Of a stretch of 64,000 bases of DNA, positions 39,550 to 50,709 are shown in pieces. Both the position numbers and the translations under genes were made by a program. The number at the start of each line of letters is the position of its first letter. The stretch's first letter is position 1. A model generated the notes under the pieces. That model made no database searches. It was not told the DNA's origin and worked only from the letters and a program-made list of their open reading frames with translations. The stretch is from Saccharomycopsis crataegensis. Its lineage: Eukaryota; Ascomycota; Saccharomycetes; Ascoideales; Saccharomycopsidaceae. The stretch is taken from the NCBI RefSeq assembly GCF_037102585.1, contig NW_027043830.1:372001-436000 (forward strand), read 5' to 3'.

Positions 39550-40571
39550 TATGTAAAGGTGTGTCTATTCTATCGTAGTCTATAACGTGGTCACAGTGTC
39601 CCCACGGTTATTATATCTATCTATTATCTGGTAATAATGGGTGTTTCTGCCTACCACGGCCGTTTTTCATTTTGTTTTTTTCCTGTCGGTTTCTCCACCA
39701 TCCGGTGAAGAATTTTTCTTTTCAGTGCTGCTAACTGCCTTTGCTTACTGTAGGCAATGTACCCAACCACCAGGCGGTAATCCCACACCCACTAACAAAG
39801 TAATGTTTGCCAGGGCCATGGCAAAGGTACCTATCTGCCTAACCATAAACTCCGCTAACTACACCTAGCTTCACCTTCTCAAAGGCTCATTCGAAAAAAA
39901 CTCTCAATAAAGTACTGCCTGCGAGGCTCGATATGCAATTACCGTTTTGGGCTGTCTTAATCATCCAAACCCTATTATTACCACTATTATCGTTGTTATT
40001 ATCTATGTTTTATCCACTCTGGTGCTTTTTAATAGCCATTCGAAGCACCTGCAAGATTGGGGGTTATTGCTTGAGACCATGATTATTTTTTCTTCTCCTT
40101 TCTTCATTTCTTTTTCCAGATTAAGCATAGCTGCGGAAATTTGCCAGAATTCTCAATTCCAAACGGCTGTTCCCTTAGAGCTGGTTTCCCATAAACCAAC
40201 AACGCCTTACGTACTTGAACCCTGGATAAATAACGTCGTATTGTTCAACAACACTTGGCCTCATTTAGCTAATTAGCCATGCACTTAAAAAGCCGTCGGA
40301 GTTTGAGAAATCTTACGAGCATTTTCCAATGGTAAATTGTCCCCGTATACATCTGACCGTAATTATATCAACATGTTTGTCTAATCAAACAATAATATGC
40401 AAGAGGCACTTACACTATCAGCATTTAAAAAAAAAAAAAAATGGCAAATAACACTCGAACATATTGAATTCTGTATTAATTTTTCAATCATCTATAGTAC
40501 AAATACTTTTCCAACTGGAAAACATCCTCTCCCCCACTCCAAAGTCTCTCCTATATGCATAATGAATATCC
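39550..40571. other. Intergenic between APE2 and RRP45
   Basis: About 1 kb. The longest frame (39947-40276, +) lacks an ATG in its first 44 codons and shows no recognisable domain. An overlapping ATG frame at 39932 encodes a hydrophobic 49-residue stretch. Neither has enough support to call. Poly-A at 40427-40441. It should hold the APE2 promoter. Confidence 0.4.
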
Positions 40572-41441
40572 TCATTGCTTCAAAACCTCCTTGATTTGAT
40601 CAGTTAATTTTTCAACAATCCCGTACGCTTTGTTGGCACAATCCATCACCATAAGCCCCTCCGCCGGCAATCCTCCACTTTTCGATATTTGACAAATTTC
40701 TTTATTCTTATTCATAGTGATGGTTAGCGTTCCATTACTCAAACCTTCTTCCTTCATTGTCGCATCGACAATTGCAAACTCTCCTGCCTCTTCATTGCCA
40801 TCGGCTCCACCTTTTATATTTTCTTCTTTTTCCTTTGGATTGAACAACGCAAATGTCACACAGATTGGCACATGCAAGATCGATAATTTCACCGGTTCTC
40901 TTTCATCGGTAGAATAAACCACCACCTGTTCTCCGCTGACGGTGACTTCTGGTCTACTGAAATGTTGAAGCGCGGTGATCACCCCAATACAACTAGCATC
41001 GATGAATCCCCCGTCAAAGTCCATGAAATGAATATCGGCTCTTATGTTCCAGCACTTGTCCCCAGCAACTATACAAAGCCCTTCGACATCAAGCGCCCCC
41101 GATCTCTTGATGGCCTTTTCAATCAATCGTGACACTAACACTTCTTCATCCGATGGTCTACCATTTTCAAAAAACGCACCCGCAATTGGGCCAATTTCTG
41201 TAGAAATCGTGAAAATCCCTTCGAATGGTCTGTCTTCATATGGTTTGGTTATTGATCCACTGACTCTCACGGCCACACGGGTTTTCCCGAGCCTCACGTC
41301 GACGTAACCTGGTTGATCCCCAAGGGTAATTTCGACATCACGAAATTGATCAAGCGAACGTCCATCTGATCTAATACCTTGTTTTAGGGAATCTGTGAGG
41401 AACTCCTGTTCATTAAGAGATAATCCTGCCAATTTGACCAT
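40572..41441 (-). CDS. RRP45: Exosome core subunit Rrp45 (RNase PH-like)
   Basis: A 289-residue ring subunit of the RNA exosome (S. cerevisiae Rrp45 is 305; human EXOSC9). Diagnostic stretches are IRSDGRSLDQFRDVEI, LGKTRVAVRVSGSI, EGIFTISTEIGPIA, LCIVAGDKCWNIRADIHFMDFDGGFIDASCIGVITAL and ILHVPICVTFALF. The ATG at 41441 (MVKLAGLSLNEQ) is chosen because the frame's upstream part, through a Lys-rich run, starts only at a non-ATG codon. Divergent from the stomatin-like gene. Confidence 0.93.
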   Translation of the reverse strand: MVKLAGLSLNEQEFLTDSLKQGIRSDGRSLDQFRDVEITLGDQPGYVDVRLGKTRVAVRVSGSITKPYEDRPFEGIFTISTEIGPIAGAFFENGRPSDEEVLVSRLIEKAIKRSGALDVEGLCIVAGDKCWNIRADIHFMDFDGGFIDASCIGVITALQHFSRPEVTVSGEQVVVYSTDEREPVKLSILHVPICVTFALFNPKEKEENIKGGADGNEEAGEFAIVDATMKEEGLSNGTLTITMNKNKEICQISKSGGLPAEGLMVMDCANKAYGIVEKLTDQIKEVLKQ

Positions 41442-42090
41442 ATTGATAATTATAAAATATATAAATAAGAAGATTTTATTACAGGTATTCCATGTATTCC
41501 TCATCATGTCCTTCTGAAATTTTTTTTTTTTTCTTTTAACTTTTTTTACATTTTCAGATGGGTTTACCCTCCTCCTTCCTGGCCACGCCAAAATACCAGC
41601 AACGTTATATTAATGGGTTTGAAGAGGCTACTGGATAGATAATTAGTTTCTTGGATTATCAAATGAATTACAGTATTCCTTCTGCCGCTGAATAGTACCT
41701 CATAAATCCTGATTGTCCCAGGGAAGTTGTTTCAAAGATGAACATCAGGACGCACCATGGAAGTGACGCACAGTATGTAACTGGAAAAACCTTCAATAGA
41801 AGCAGATATCTTCAAAGCAAGATTATTAAGGGGAGCTCGATAAAATAAGGGCTACTTTCCTTGATCCTCAATATATTTTTCACTCTCATTATACACATAT
41901 CGATATATATGTATAATCACCACTGAATTTGCTCCTTAAACCTCTTCACCTGAGTTATGCGCACGCGGGAGACTGGCACTTTTTTTTTTTTTTTGCCATC
42001 GAGATTTGTCTATATATAAATTCATTACACCGAGCAACTTTTATTTGACACTTGTAATTAGCTGTTTCATTTCACCAATATTATAAGAAG
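41442..42090. other. Divergent promoter, RRP45 / stomatin-like gene
   Basis: 649 bp, AT-rich, with poly-A/poly-T tracts at 41520-41533 (minus-strand leader) and 41980-41994. No gene seen. A GCACGCG word at 41960-41966 resembles an MCB core but is unsupported. Confidence 0.45.
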
Positions 42091-43188
42091 ATGCTTTCCA
42101 GATCTACTGCCCAAATTATTAGAACCTCTGGGTTGGCCATGGCTAGACCATTGGCAATGGCTGCGGCCTCGAAATCTGTTTCCTTTAACCAGTCCTCAAC
42201 TTCCCGACCATTTCTGACAGCTACTCCCATGGCTCAATCTCAAGGTAATTTGACTTATTTCCAAGATAAGAGCTCATTGCCTGCCAATACCATTATTCGG
42301 TTCGTTCCTCAACAAAACGCATGGATCGTTGAAAGAATGGGGAAGTTCCATCGTATCTTGGAGCCGGGGATGGCGATTCTTATCCCATTCCTTGATCGTA
42401 TCAAGTACGTGCAATCTCTTAAAGAATCTGCTCTCGCCATTCCTTCACAATCAGCCATCACCAGCGATAATGTTACTTTGGAAATGGATGGGGTATTATA
42501 TATTAAAGTCATTGATGCTTATAAGGCATCTTACGGGGTCGAAGACGCGCAATACGCAATTTCGCAATTGGCACAAACCACCATGAGATCGGAAATTGGT
42601 CAATTGACTCTCGATCATGTCCTTCGTGAACGTCAAAACTTGAACCACAACATCACCGAGGCCATCAACGAAGCTGCCGAATCTTGGGGTATCCAATGTT
42701 TGAGATACGAAATTCGTGATATCCATCCGCCATCTAACGTGTTGGAAGCCATGCATCGTCAAGTTAGTGCTGAACGGTCTAAAAGAGCAGAGATCTTGGA
42801 ATCAGAAGGTCAAAGACAGTCGGATATCAATATTGCCGAAGGTCAAAAACAATCCACGGTTTTGGCATCCGAAGCCCACAAAGCCCAGCTTATGAATGAA
42901 GCCCAAGGTGAAGCTGAAGCCATTTTGGCCAAAGCCACCGCTGAAGCAGAAAGTATCAAGCGTATTGCCCAGGCCATTAAGGAAACCCCTGGTGGTCAAG
43001 ATGCAGTGGCGTTGCAAGTTGCCCAAAAGTACATTGAAGCATTTGGCAAGTTGGCCAAAGAATCCAATACTGTGGTTATTCCAAGTGAGATGGGACAAGT
43101 GGGATCCTGGATCAGTGGAGGTTTGGGAATCTTTGATCATTTGAAGAAGACTATTGGAAACGATTCAAAGCCTGAAGTGAAGAACTGA
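42091..43188 (+). CDS. Mitochondrial stomatin-like protein (SLP-2/STOML2 type)
   Basis: A 365-residue SPFH/prohibitin-fold protein. The first 50 residues lack acids and are rich in Ser, Arg and Ala, as for a mitochondrial presequence. Family hallmarks are FVPQQNAWIVERMGKFHRILEPGMAILIPFLDRI, VTLEMDGVLYIKV, AQTTMRSEIGQLTLDHVL, and the helical tail EGQRQSDINIAEGQKQ/EAQGEAEAIL. Human STOML2 organises cardiolipin domains and protects inner-membrane complexes. S. cerevisiae has no orthologue, whereas many other yeasts do. Confidence 0.92.
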   Translation: MLSRSTAQIIRTSGLAMARPLAMAAASKSVSFNQSSTSRPFLTATPMAQSQGNLTYFQDKSSLPANTIIRFVPQQNAWIVERMGKFHRILEPGMAILIPFLDRIKYVQSLKESALAIPSQSAITSDNVTLEMDGVLYIKVIDAYKASYGVEDAQYAISQLAQTTMRSEIGQLTLDHVLRERQNLNHNITEAINEAAESWGIQCLRYEIRDIHPPSNVLEAMHRQVSAERSKRAEILESEGQRQSDINIAEGQKQSTVLASEAHKAQLMNEAQGEAEAILAKATAEAESIKRIAQAIKETPGGQDAVALQVAQKYIEAFGKLAKESNTVVIPSEMGQVGSWISGGLGIFDHLKKTIGNDSKPEVKN

Positions 43189-45739
43189 AGGTTGGTGATC
43201 TGATTAACTTCTTTCAAAATGCTATTATTATTATTATTATTTTCCCTCTCTTATCGTTGACCCTCCAGAAGTATGGAAAATTAAGTGGTTCATTCATTTC
43301 CTGGGGGTGGTGTTATTTTTTTTTTTCCACTGTACTATAAAAGAAAAAGTTATCATGTAAATATCTTCAATACAATTTCATTTTTCTTTATTTTCTTTTG
43401 AAATTGAAGCTTTCTTGTAGCCTTTCCTAATTCTTCTTAATTATATTGTAGTCATGAATTACATTCACCTTTCTGTTAGTGTCTGATATAAAATGTGTTT
43501 TCAATCATAGTTAGTTGTAAATGTGTTTCCTATCATAGTTCATAGGCGCATCATGAGTTCCATTGGGAAATACCAAGATACCATGAAAAACATAGTTCAA
43601 AATCATTAATGGTAAAGAATGTACTGAGAAATATCTTCTCACTGAATCATGAATTGCATTTTAATGCTTCCTGTTCCCTTTTTTTTTTTTTTTCAAATGA
43701 CATTGTCTCCAATGAGAGTGAGAGAGAGAAAGAGAGCATTTATTAGTAGTAGTTGCAATGCTCAGCTATAACAGTAACTATATAGTTCTTCAAAGGCGTA
43801 TTGTGGCACAAGGAGTATCTTGGAGCCGACTAATGTAGATTCCCCAGATGACTTGATCACAGTAATCTTTGAATTTTCCTAGATGGTGCTTTCTATTACG
43901 GTGAAAATGCATTTTTCTCAGAGGGAATGAATACATCTATGAACACTAAGTTCCCGTATATCAAACTTACAATGACTAGAGGATTCACAGAGAAAAAGAT
44001 ATCCATAATCTCGTAACACCTGCCTACTGTCAATTATGGCCAGCATTTTGAGTGTGCAGAATCTCTTGCAAATCCATGATCTTCCTGATTATGATCGTCA
44101 TAATTTAAGAGAAAAGAATTGGATTTATATCATTATTGTAAACCACCATAGTAGCTACCATCATATTTATTACTATGAATACAGTACCATTAATATAAAT
44201 GCACTTACCATTAAAATTATTATTTTTGCAACATTGGAAACCTTCTTCTAGTTTTGCAACTTCATCTTGGTTCTATTGATTGATAGATTCACAAAATGTT
44301 CAAACCTCCTGAAAAACAAGTTAATAATAACCATTTAAAGTGTCCATATCAAAGAATATGAAAAACAACACCACTTGGCGAGCCAGTATCGATCAAAGCT
44401 TGGGCATTATTTCACAGGAGATGACTGAAAAAAGCAGCTTATTGAAAAACAACAATTCCTAATAGAATATCCCATCAATGTTTCCCACCGCACAGTATCT
44501 TGAAGATTTTACTACAAACAAGCTCTTCTTTTACATCAATATTGATTCTCATTCATTGATTTTTCTAAAAAAAAAAAATAAAAAAAAATAAAGAGGAAAG
44601 ACATCGTATTGTTTACTTTAAACATTTGAAGAACGAAAAAGATTACATATATTTAAATTCAACAATTAATAAAGCCTGCAAAAATAGAGAGCGCTTCCAT
44701 TTGGGCATTAAACGCGCTACGGTTTTTTTTTTTCAGGCTGCGTCCAGGGTATTACATTACCAATTATTTATATCTGTCATTTTTTCTTCAAGATTTCAAG
44801 AACCTACACACCATTTCGTTGATGAAGCCAACGGTAAATGATTTAGCATTCCTGATATTAGTGTGTGGATGACTTTAAAGTCTTACAATAATATTAATTT
44901 ATTTCGAAAGAGAGAAAGCCGACCTACTAAACACCACTCTACTATTTATTTTCTTACAGAAATTATAATTTACTATATAGAAACAGTATACAAAGAGAAA
45001 TATCTGACTGGAAGGTTAGAGGGGAGCCATCAATATAATATTTCAATAACGACTATATAACCCCTATTCTGAATATTATAATCATTACTATTAAGTTGCC
45101 ATGTTAAGATATTCATAAATCACTTTATCGAAGATAACGTAAACGAGGTCTTTTCGGATTCATCTAGTACTAATGTTTCCCTGCCTAATAACCACACTGT
45201 CATGGAAGAAGTAGAAGCAAATACACTACAATTACAAAATATCTGATGACAAAATGTATTGGACTGTTATGGAATTAATATTAATAATGATAAAAATGAA
45301 TAGATAGCAAAAAAAGACCCATGCAACTCTGGCAAAAGAAGTAGAGAGAGAGAGAAAAAAAAAAAGACAAAAACAAAGAGTTATATACACTGTTTTGTGG
45401 AAGCATGCAATGGATATTGCATGATATGAGGCAACTAGAGGAATATATGATATATGATATTTAGGCTAAGATGGAGAGGGATTGTTGATATATGACCGAG
45501 CAGTATACCATAACGTTAAAGAGAATGCCGGTTTTGTAAGTGATAACAGGGAGATGAGGGATAGATATCCTTGGATGATTTTGGTTTGAATTGACCAATC
45601 AAAATCAAGAGATAATTTTTTTTTGTAGAGAGGAAGTGAAAAGAAAAATAGAGATATGTTATTTGGATGATGAAATGTTCTTTGGCAGCGTTACCATGCT
45701 TTCATTTTCTTTTGTTGGGAATTGGGACTACTAACCTGT
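43189..45739. other. 2.55-kb stretch without a convincing gene
   Basis: The longest gene-poor DNA in the window, very AT-rich, between STOML2-like (+) and SDH2 (-). Open frames reach only 71 codons (44036-44251, 44626-44841, 44863-45060) and look like nothing known. There is an imperfect 27-bp tandem duplication (AAATGTGTTT...ATCATAGTT) at about 43492-43545, poly-T at 43678-43694 and A-rich runs at 44567-44590. No tRNA boxes or U6-type snRNA words seen. It could hold an ncRNA, a decayed gene or a large 3' region. Confidence 0.5.
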
Positions 45740-46525
45740 TTAGTCAAAAGCCAATTGTTTCTTGATTTCAGCAATGGCTCTACCTGGGTTCAAACCCTTT
45801 GGACATGTTCTGGTACAGTTCAAAATTGTGTGACATCTGTACAAACTCATAGAGTTTTGCAAAATTTCCTTTCTCTTAGCACTGGCTTGATCTCTGGAAT
45901 CGATCAACCATCTGAAAGCTTGCATCAAAACGGCTGGACCCAAGTATTCCTGTTGATTCCACCAGTATGAAGGACAGGAAGTTGAACAACAGGCACACAA
46001 GATACATTCGTACAAACCATCCAACTTCTTTCTGTCAGCAATACTTTGCAAGTTTTCCTTACCGTCATCTGGGATTTCTTGTTCTCTTTGCAAGTATGGT
46101 TCGATGGACTTGTATTGCTTGTAGAAGTGGGTCAAATCTGGAACCAAGTCTCTGACGACAAACATGTGTGGCAATGGGTAGATTTTCAAGTCTTTGCTGG
46201 TGTCTCTGTCGATACGACACAAACAGGCCAAAGTGTTTCTACCACCGATATTCATGGCACAAGAGCCACAGATACCTTCTCTACAGGATCTTCTGAAGGT
46301 CAAAGTTGAATCTTGTTCGTTCTTAATTTTCAAAAGGGCGTCCAAAACCATAGGACCACAGTCATTAAGGTCGATGTCGTAACTGACCAATTTTGGCTTG
46401 ACTTCTGGGGTATCTGGAGACCATCTGTAGATCTTGAATGATTTGACCAAGGATGGTTTGGCGTTGGCGGCAGTGGCCAACGATCTAGTGAATTGTCTAG
46501 AAAGGACGAGAGATTGCTTGAACAT
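45740..46525 (-). CDS. SDH2: Succinate dehydrogenase iron-sulfur subunit
   Basis: A 261-residue complex II subunit (S. cerevisiae Sdh2 is 266) that passes electrons from FAD to ubiquinone. After a presequence of about 20 residues come the [2Fe-2S] ligands CREGICGSC...C (Cys81, 86, 89, 101). The [4Fe-4S] and [3Fe-4S] ligands follow in [18 protein letters not shown] and [14 protein letters not shown]. Codon bias indicates high expression. A CCAAT box and a GTCACGTG box lie 145-205 bp upstream. Confidence 0.97.
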   Translation of the reverse strand: MFKQSLVLSRQFTRSLATAANAKPSLVKSFKIYRWSPDTPEVKPKLVSYDIDLNDCGPMVLDALLKIKNEQDSTLTFRRSCREGICGSCAMNIGGRNTLACLCRIDRDTSKDLKIYPLPHMFVVRDLVPDLTHFYKQYKSIEPYLQREQEIPDDGKENLQSIADRKKLDGLYECILCACCSTSCPSYWWNQQEYLGPAVLMQAFRWLIDSRDQASAKRKEILQNSMSLYRCHTILNCTRTCPKGLNPGRAIAEIKKQLAFD

Positions 46526-46669
46526 TGTTGGGGCGGAGATAATGGCTGGGGTTCTGTCAATGCTGATGATCTCTGTTGGAGAAATTTCCTGAGAGTCTCC
46601 AAAATTTTATATATAAAGAAAAAAAAAACAAGAAAAACCATTAGGTGCCGCCAAAGCGTGGGGAACAAG

Positions 46670-46674
46670 CCAAT
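46670..46674 (+). promoter_or_regulatory. CCAAT box upstream of SDH2
   Basis: About 145 bp from the SDH2 ATG. Hap2/3/4/5 binding to CCAAT activates respiratory genes in yeasts, SDH2 among them, so the position is sensible. Confidence 0.5.
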
Positions 46675-46722
46675 AAACTGCAGAGGATAAGTCAGCGGCC
46701 GAGGTCGGGAACGCACTTCTCA

Positions 46723-46730
46723 GTCACGTG
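46723..46730. promoter_or_regulatory. GTCACGTG E-box (Cbf1-type) upstream of SDH2
   Basis: Same extended word (CAGTCACGTGGA) as in the SEC9/RPB8 promoter. Cbf1 controls respiratory and ribosomal genes in CUG-clade yeasts; binding here is inferred. Confidence 0.5.
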
Positions 46731-47222
46731 GAAAAATCATCCCCAACATTCGCTGTGCCGTCGGGATGTACGGGTGTTGGTCCTTTTCATTGATCTCTTG
46801 GTGTTGAGATGTGCTGATAAGCATCCGGGATGGGAAAACCGTCCAGGATACGTCAAAAAGAAGATTATTGTGCGCTACGCTTTTTTAAGTATATTGGGAA
46901 TCATCAAAATAAAAGTAATAGAGTAAAAGGGAATGGGAAAATAAAACAAGTAGAACTATAATTAATAAATATATAGATAAATAAATGAGCATATATGCAA
47001 ATAATACAAAATGACTGAATAAGAACTGAAGAAAATATTAATGACTGAGAAATGAAACTGAAGATTGATTGTCCAGACATCTGAATGATATTCATAAGAA
47101 AGAAGAAGTCTGCTGGAAGAATGTTGCTTTCTTTCTTTCTTTTTTTTTTTCAGAATAATGGTGATGGTTTTTGCAACGCCTGCGTCGTTTAAGATTTATG
47201 GGGGTAATCATCAACACTAAAT

Positions 47223-47609
47223 TTAAAGACCCATGATGGCAGCAGCACCAAAGACAGCGGCAGCACCCAAAGCGTACAAGCCGTTAGAAGAAGCAACTGG
47301 ACCAGCAGCACCACCGGTGTAAGAAATGTTAGCGGTGGTGTAGTTAGAGTAAGAAGAAGTGGTACCGTAAGCGTCCAAAGTACCGTAAGTGGTAGTACTG
47401 GAGGAAGAAAGTGGAGTGGAAGTGGTACCGTAAGCGTCCAAAGTGCCGGAGGTGGTGGTGGAGGCTGGACAGTTGGTGACTTCACTACCACAAGAAGTGA
47501 CGGTTTCAGTTTGCACAGAAGACACTGTTTCGGTGATAGAAGAGGTGACGGTAGCTTGAGCACCGACAAAGATCAAAGAGGAAACGATGGCGACAGTAGA
47601 GAATTGCAT
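47223..47609 (-). CDS. Small GPI-type cell-wall protein
   Basis: A 128-residue secreted protein. A signal peptide (MQFSTVAIVSSLIFVGAQA) is followed by a Ser/Thr-rich segment with TETVTSCGSEVTNCP, two copies of GTLDAYGTTS (DNA copies 63 bp apart), and a C-terminal hydrophobic tail (YALGAAAVFGAAAIMGL) after Ser/Asn/Gly residues fit for GPI attachment. It resembles short fungal wall mannoproteins of the Sed1/Spi1 kind but I cannot name an orthologue. Strong codon bias suggests high expression. Confidence 0.85.
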   Translation of the reverse strand: MQFSTVAIVSSLIFVGAQATVTSSITETVSSVQTETVTSCGSEVTNCPASTTTSGTLDAYGTTSTPLSSSSTTTYGTLDAYGTTSSYSNYTTANISYTGGAAGPVASSNGLYALGAAAVFGAAAIMGL

Positions 47610-48570
47610 TTTTGATAAGAAAGTGTTTTTGAGTAGTTGAGATTTAAATTCGAAGGAAGAGAGCTGTTGTTGTTAGCGAATGAAAAGTATTTAGGATGCT
47701 GTGTATCGAGAGGATATAATGATTGTATATAAATATATATAAACTACAATAAGAATACTTTTAAAAAACTACATAGAAAGCGATCCTATATATAACATTT
47801 CATCGGCAACACAGCATTTCAAACGGCCCCTGCAACCACCGGTTTCAACAAGAAGGCGCACCGCTAATTACCAACCCTCAGTACCCAGGGAATGTGCACG
47901 GCGGGGGGTCTGCCACACCACAGTTACCACCATCCAGGCAGGACACCAGAGAATTTGCTTCAATTAATTCGGTGGTACCTATTTAGTTGTGGCAATCATA
48001 GAGGTAACTACATTAGGAAATTCTGTATAGGAAAAAAGGCAAAGGTTGGCTTTCATCTGTAGCCCAAAAGAATTTCCAGAACTCATCAAAGTGCATGAGA
48101 GGGCTTTACAGTAGTTATCTACTTACTATATTTATTATTAGGATAGAGACGTTATGTTGCTTGTCATTTTGGTAAATTATGGTAAACAATATTTTGTGTA
48201 AGTCAGTTATATTTATTCAATTGTAAGGAAAATCATTCGGCGTGGTTTGATGAGGAGGGGATGAATCATAGGTTTCTACAAGATTAAAGACCAACTAACT
48301 AAACCCCAGGGCCTGATTTACCAACCTTAAACAGAAATAAATAGATTAGTATGACGCATATTTCGTTTGTTTGAGGGAGAGAGACCCATAAAATACACTT
48401 ATGAGCATCGCTAGAAAAGGGGTGCTACACCTTATAAAATTCAATCATACAGGAAAAAAAAAACCACCAGCAAAGCATCTACAAAATGTCAAAATAGTGG
48501 ATCAAAACTATTTTTAGACAAAACAAGATTTCCTCCACCCAATATACGGTGATACTATGGAAATATATTA
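47610..48570. other. Divergent region, wall-protein gene / ETP1
   Basis: 961 bp. A GC-richer block at about 47815-47945 upstream of the wall-protein gene includes CCCCT (47827-47831, STRE-type on the other strand) and GCGGGGGGT. This fits a stress-regulated wall gene, but function is not shown. The ETP1-proximal half is AT-rich. No gene seen. Confidence 0.5.
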
Positions 48571-50451
48571 ATGTTGGGCTCAATAGTATATCATATTGTG
48601 GTCGATATTTATTCCGTCGACGGCGAACAACGTGCAGAAGCTCACCAGAAAGATTATAGACTAGGCCATCTCGGCTTGATTTCCTTTGACATGGACGATC
48701 TGACCAATTCAAAAAAACCTTTAGGCAATACCTTGAGTACAGAACCTCTAAAAGCAAGACACATTGGTCAAGGGGTGATAAGGCTTTATAGAGAGCCAGA
48801 AGAATTCGAAGAGCCCAAAGAACAAGAAATATCCAGTGATGGTGGCGGTACCACCGATGATTTAGATAAGGCGGGCAACAACAATGATGATTTATTATCG
48901 GAAACATTATCGTCAATTTCCTTGAAACCAAAAGGTTCTGAGGATCTTGAAAAAACCATAATTTCTATCTTGGCCATCCCCGGTTATTTTACCGTGACCG
49001 ATATTTTGGGTTTCATTGGTGATGATTATATCCAAAACCATATTTCCAACGTGAGAATCATTAAGGCAGACATTAGTAATCGGTTTTTGGTACTTTTGAA
49101 CTTCAGGTCAAGGAAATATGCTAAAAAATTTAAAAAAGAGTTCAATGGGAGGCTCTTCAACTCAATGGAGCCAGAAACCTGTCACGTCATTTACGTCAAA
49201 TCAGTGATTTTCAAGCGGTATGACGATACCAATGACAACAATTATTTTTTGGATGATCCTTTCACCAGTACCACCATTACCACCGAGGGTAAAATCAATC
49301 ATGGGGTACTAGATAACAAAAAGCCAACTCCTGACTTGCGAGAATTGCCAACGTGCCCAGTATGCTTGGAAAGAATGGACTCATCGGTTACTGGATTATT
49401 GACAATTCCTTGTCAGCATACTTTCCATTGCCAATGTTTAAGAAAATGGCAAGATGATAGCTGTCCGATTTGCCGATACTCTTCATTACGACAGCACGCA
49501 AAAAACTTGATGAACCATTCAAGTTCCCAAGACAATGTTGCCGATGCCGCCACCACCACCACAACCACCACCAGCGCAACCGACCCTCACGAGAATGGCG
49601 ATAAGTGTGGGATTTGTGAAATATCTGACAATTTATGGATATGTTTGATTTGCGGTAGCATTGCTTGCGGGAGATACAATCATGCCCATGCTATTAACCA
49701 CTACAATGAATCAGGTCATTGCTTCGCCATGGATATCAATTCGCAAAGAATTTGGGACTATGCCAGTGACTGTTACGTTCACCGGCTAATTAGAACTGAA
49801 AATGATGGAAAGTTAGTAGAATTGCCTTCTAGAGAAGAGATATCAGAGGCTAATAGTAACAATAGCAATATTAATAATAGCAATAATCAACAGGGACCTT
49901 CTGGATCCCTGGCAAAGCAATCAGGGAAAATCAGTTCTACATCATATATGGAATATTCGCAAATTTTGGTGACACAATTGGAATCACAGCGAGAGTATTA
50001 TGAGCTAAAATTGAAAGACATGTGGGATAAATTTGCGGAAAGAGAGGTGGAAGTAAGGGATCTTTTGGATGATGTGAACTCATTAAAGCAAAATATTATA
50101 AAAACGGCAAACGACGACTATAAACGACTCCAGAATCAGGCGAGCGCGAGTATCAAGGAACTTCAATCATATAGTCGGAAGTATGAAGAAGAAAGGGCGC
50201 TTGCTAATGGGATGCTGCAAAAAATAACTTCCCTTGACAAGGCCAATAAGAAATTGTTAGAGAGACTCAAGGAAAAGGAGTTGGAGAAACAAGAATTACA
50301 AAGTCAAGTTAAGGATTTGATGTTTTATTTGGAAAGCCAGGAAAAATTTCAAGGAGCATCGGACGAAATAAAAGAAGGCACAGTGGTGATCCAAAACCCA
50401 GCATCATCACAGACTAGTAGTGCTTCTGCGAAAAAAAAAAAAAAAAGGTAA
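48571..50451 (+). CDS. ETP1: BRAP2-type RING/UBP-zinc-finger protein Etp1
   Basis: A 626-residue homologue of human BRAP2/IMP and S. cerevisiae Etp1 (585), a ubiquitin-binding putative E3 linked to the ethanol response. In order: an RRM-like BRAP2 domain (about 130-215), a RING finger (CPVCLERMD through CPIC, about 262-305), a UBP zinc finger (CGICEISDNLWICLICGSIACGRY with HAINHYNESGHCF, about 345-400), and a C-terminal coiled coil ending in a poly-Lys tail. The frame has a stop just upstream of the ATG, so this start is firm unless an intron precedes it. Confidence 0.93.
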   Translation: MLGSIVYHIVVDIYSVDGEQRAEAHQKDYRLGHLGLISFDMDDLTNSKKPLGNTLSTEPLKARHIGQGVIRLYREPEEFEEPKEQEISSDGGGTTDDLDKAGNNNDDLLSETLSSISLKPKGSEDLEKTIISILAIPGYFTVTDILGFIGDDYIQNHISNVRIIKADISNRFLVLLNFRSRKYAKKFKKEFNGRLFNSMEPETCHVIYVKSVIFKRYDDTNDNNYFLDDPFTSTTITTEGKINHGVLDNKKPTPDLRELPTCPVCLERMDSSVTGLLTIPCQHTFHCQCLRKWQDDSCPICRYSSLRQHAKNLMNHSSSQDNVADAATTTTTTTSATDPHENGDKCGICEISDNLWICLICGSIACGRYNHAHAINHYNESGHCFAMDINSQRIWDYASDCYVHRLIRTENDGKLVELPSREEISEANSNNSNINNSNNQQGPSGSLAKQSGKISSTSYMEYSQILVTQLESQREYYELKLKDMWDKFAEREVEVRDLLDDVNSLKQNIIKTANDDYKRLQNQASASIKELQSYSRKYEEERALANGMLQKITSLDKANKKLLERLKEKELEKQELQSQVKDLMFYLESQEKFQGASDEIKEGTVVIQNPASSQTSSASAKKKKKR

Positions 50452-50709
50452 AGAAAATTCCCCCAAAAGAAATGAGAATTGTCAGAGGGGGAGATGATAA
50501 CGAAGCTGCTACTAGCAAACCATGATGATATACACAGCACACTATTAATATTATATATGCCTTTAATTGAAATTTCTAGAGCAATTGGGTAGATTTGAAG
50601 CTATTTGCATTTCTCTTGATTGTAAAAACAAAACAAAACAAAAAAAACAAACAGCTTTGTAATAATATTTCAAAAGATTGGACCCAACAATGTAACAAGT
50701 ACTCTACGT

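Larger units (their letters stand above)
46526..47222. other. SDH2 promoter / wall-protein 3' region
   Basis: About 700 bp. The half nearest SDH2 is less AT-rich and contains the CCAAT and GTCACGTG elements listed separately. The half nearest the wall-protein gene is AT-rich with poly-T at 47141-47151. No gene seen. Confidence 0.5.

Noticed and set aside
39932-40276. Possible small membrane protein with a signal-like start and an intron ending at a CCAG acceptor
   Set aside because: No acceptable donor gives the right phase; the uninterrupted frame lacks an early ATG; no known family.
44036-45245. Series of short frames that look polar and coding-like, suggesting a dead gene
   Set aside because: Each is only 30-70 codons, they lie in different frames, and no recognisable domain is present; recorded only as a gene-poor region.
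43189-45739. Calling this interval a centromere
   Set aside because: Only size and base composition support it; no inverted repeats or known centromere elements were seen.
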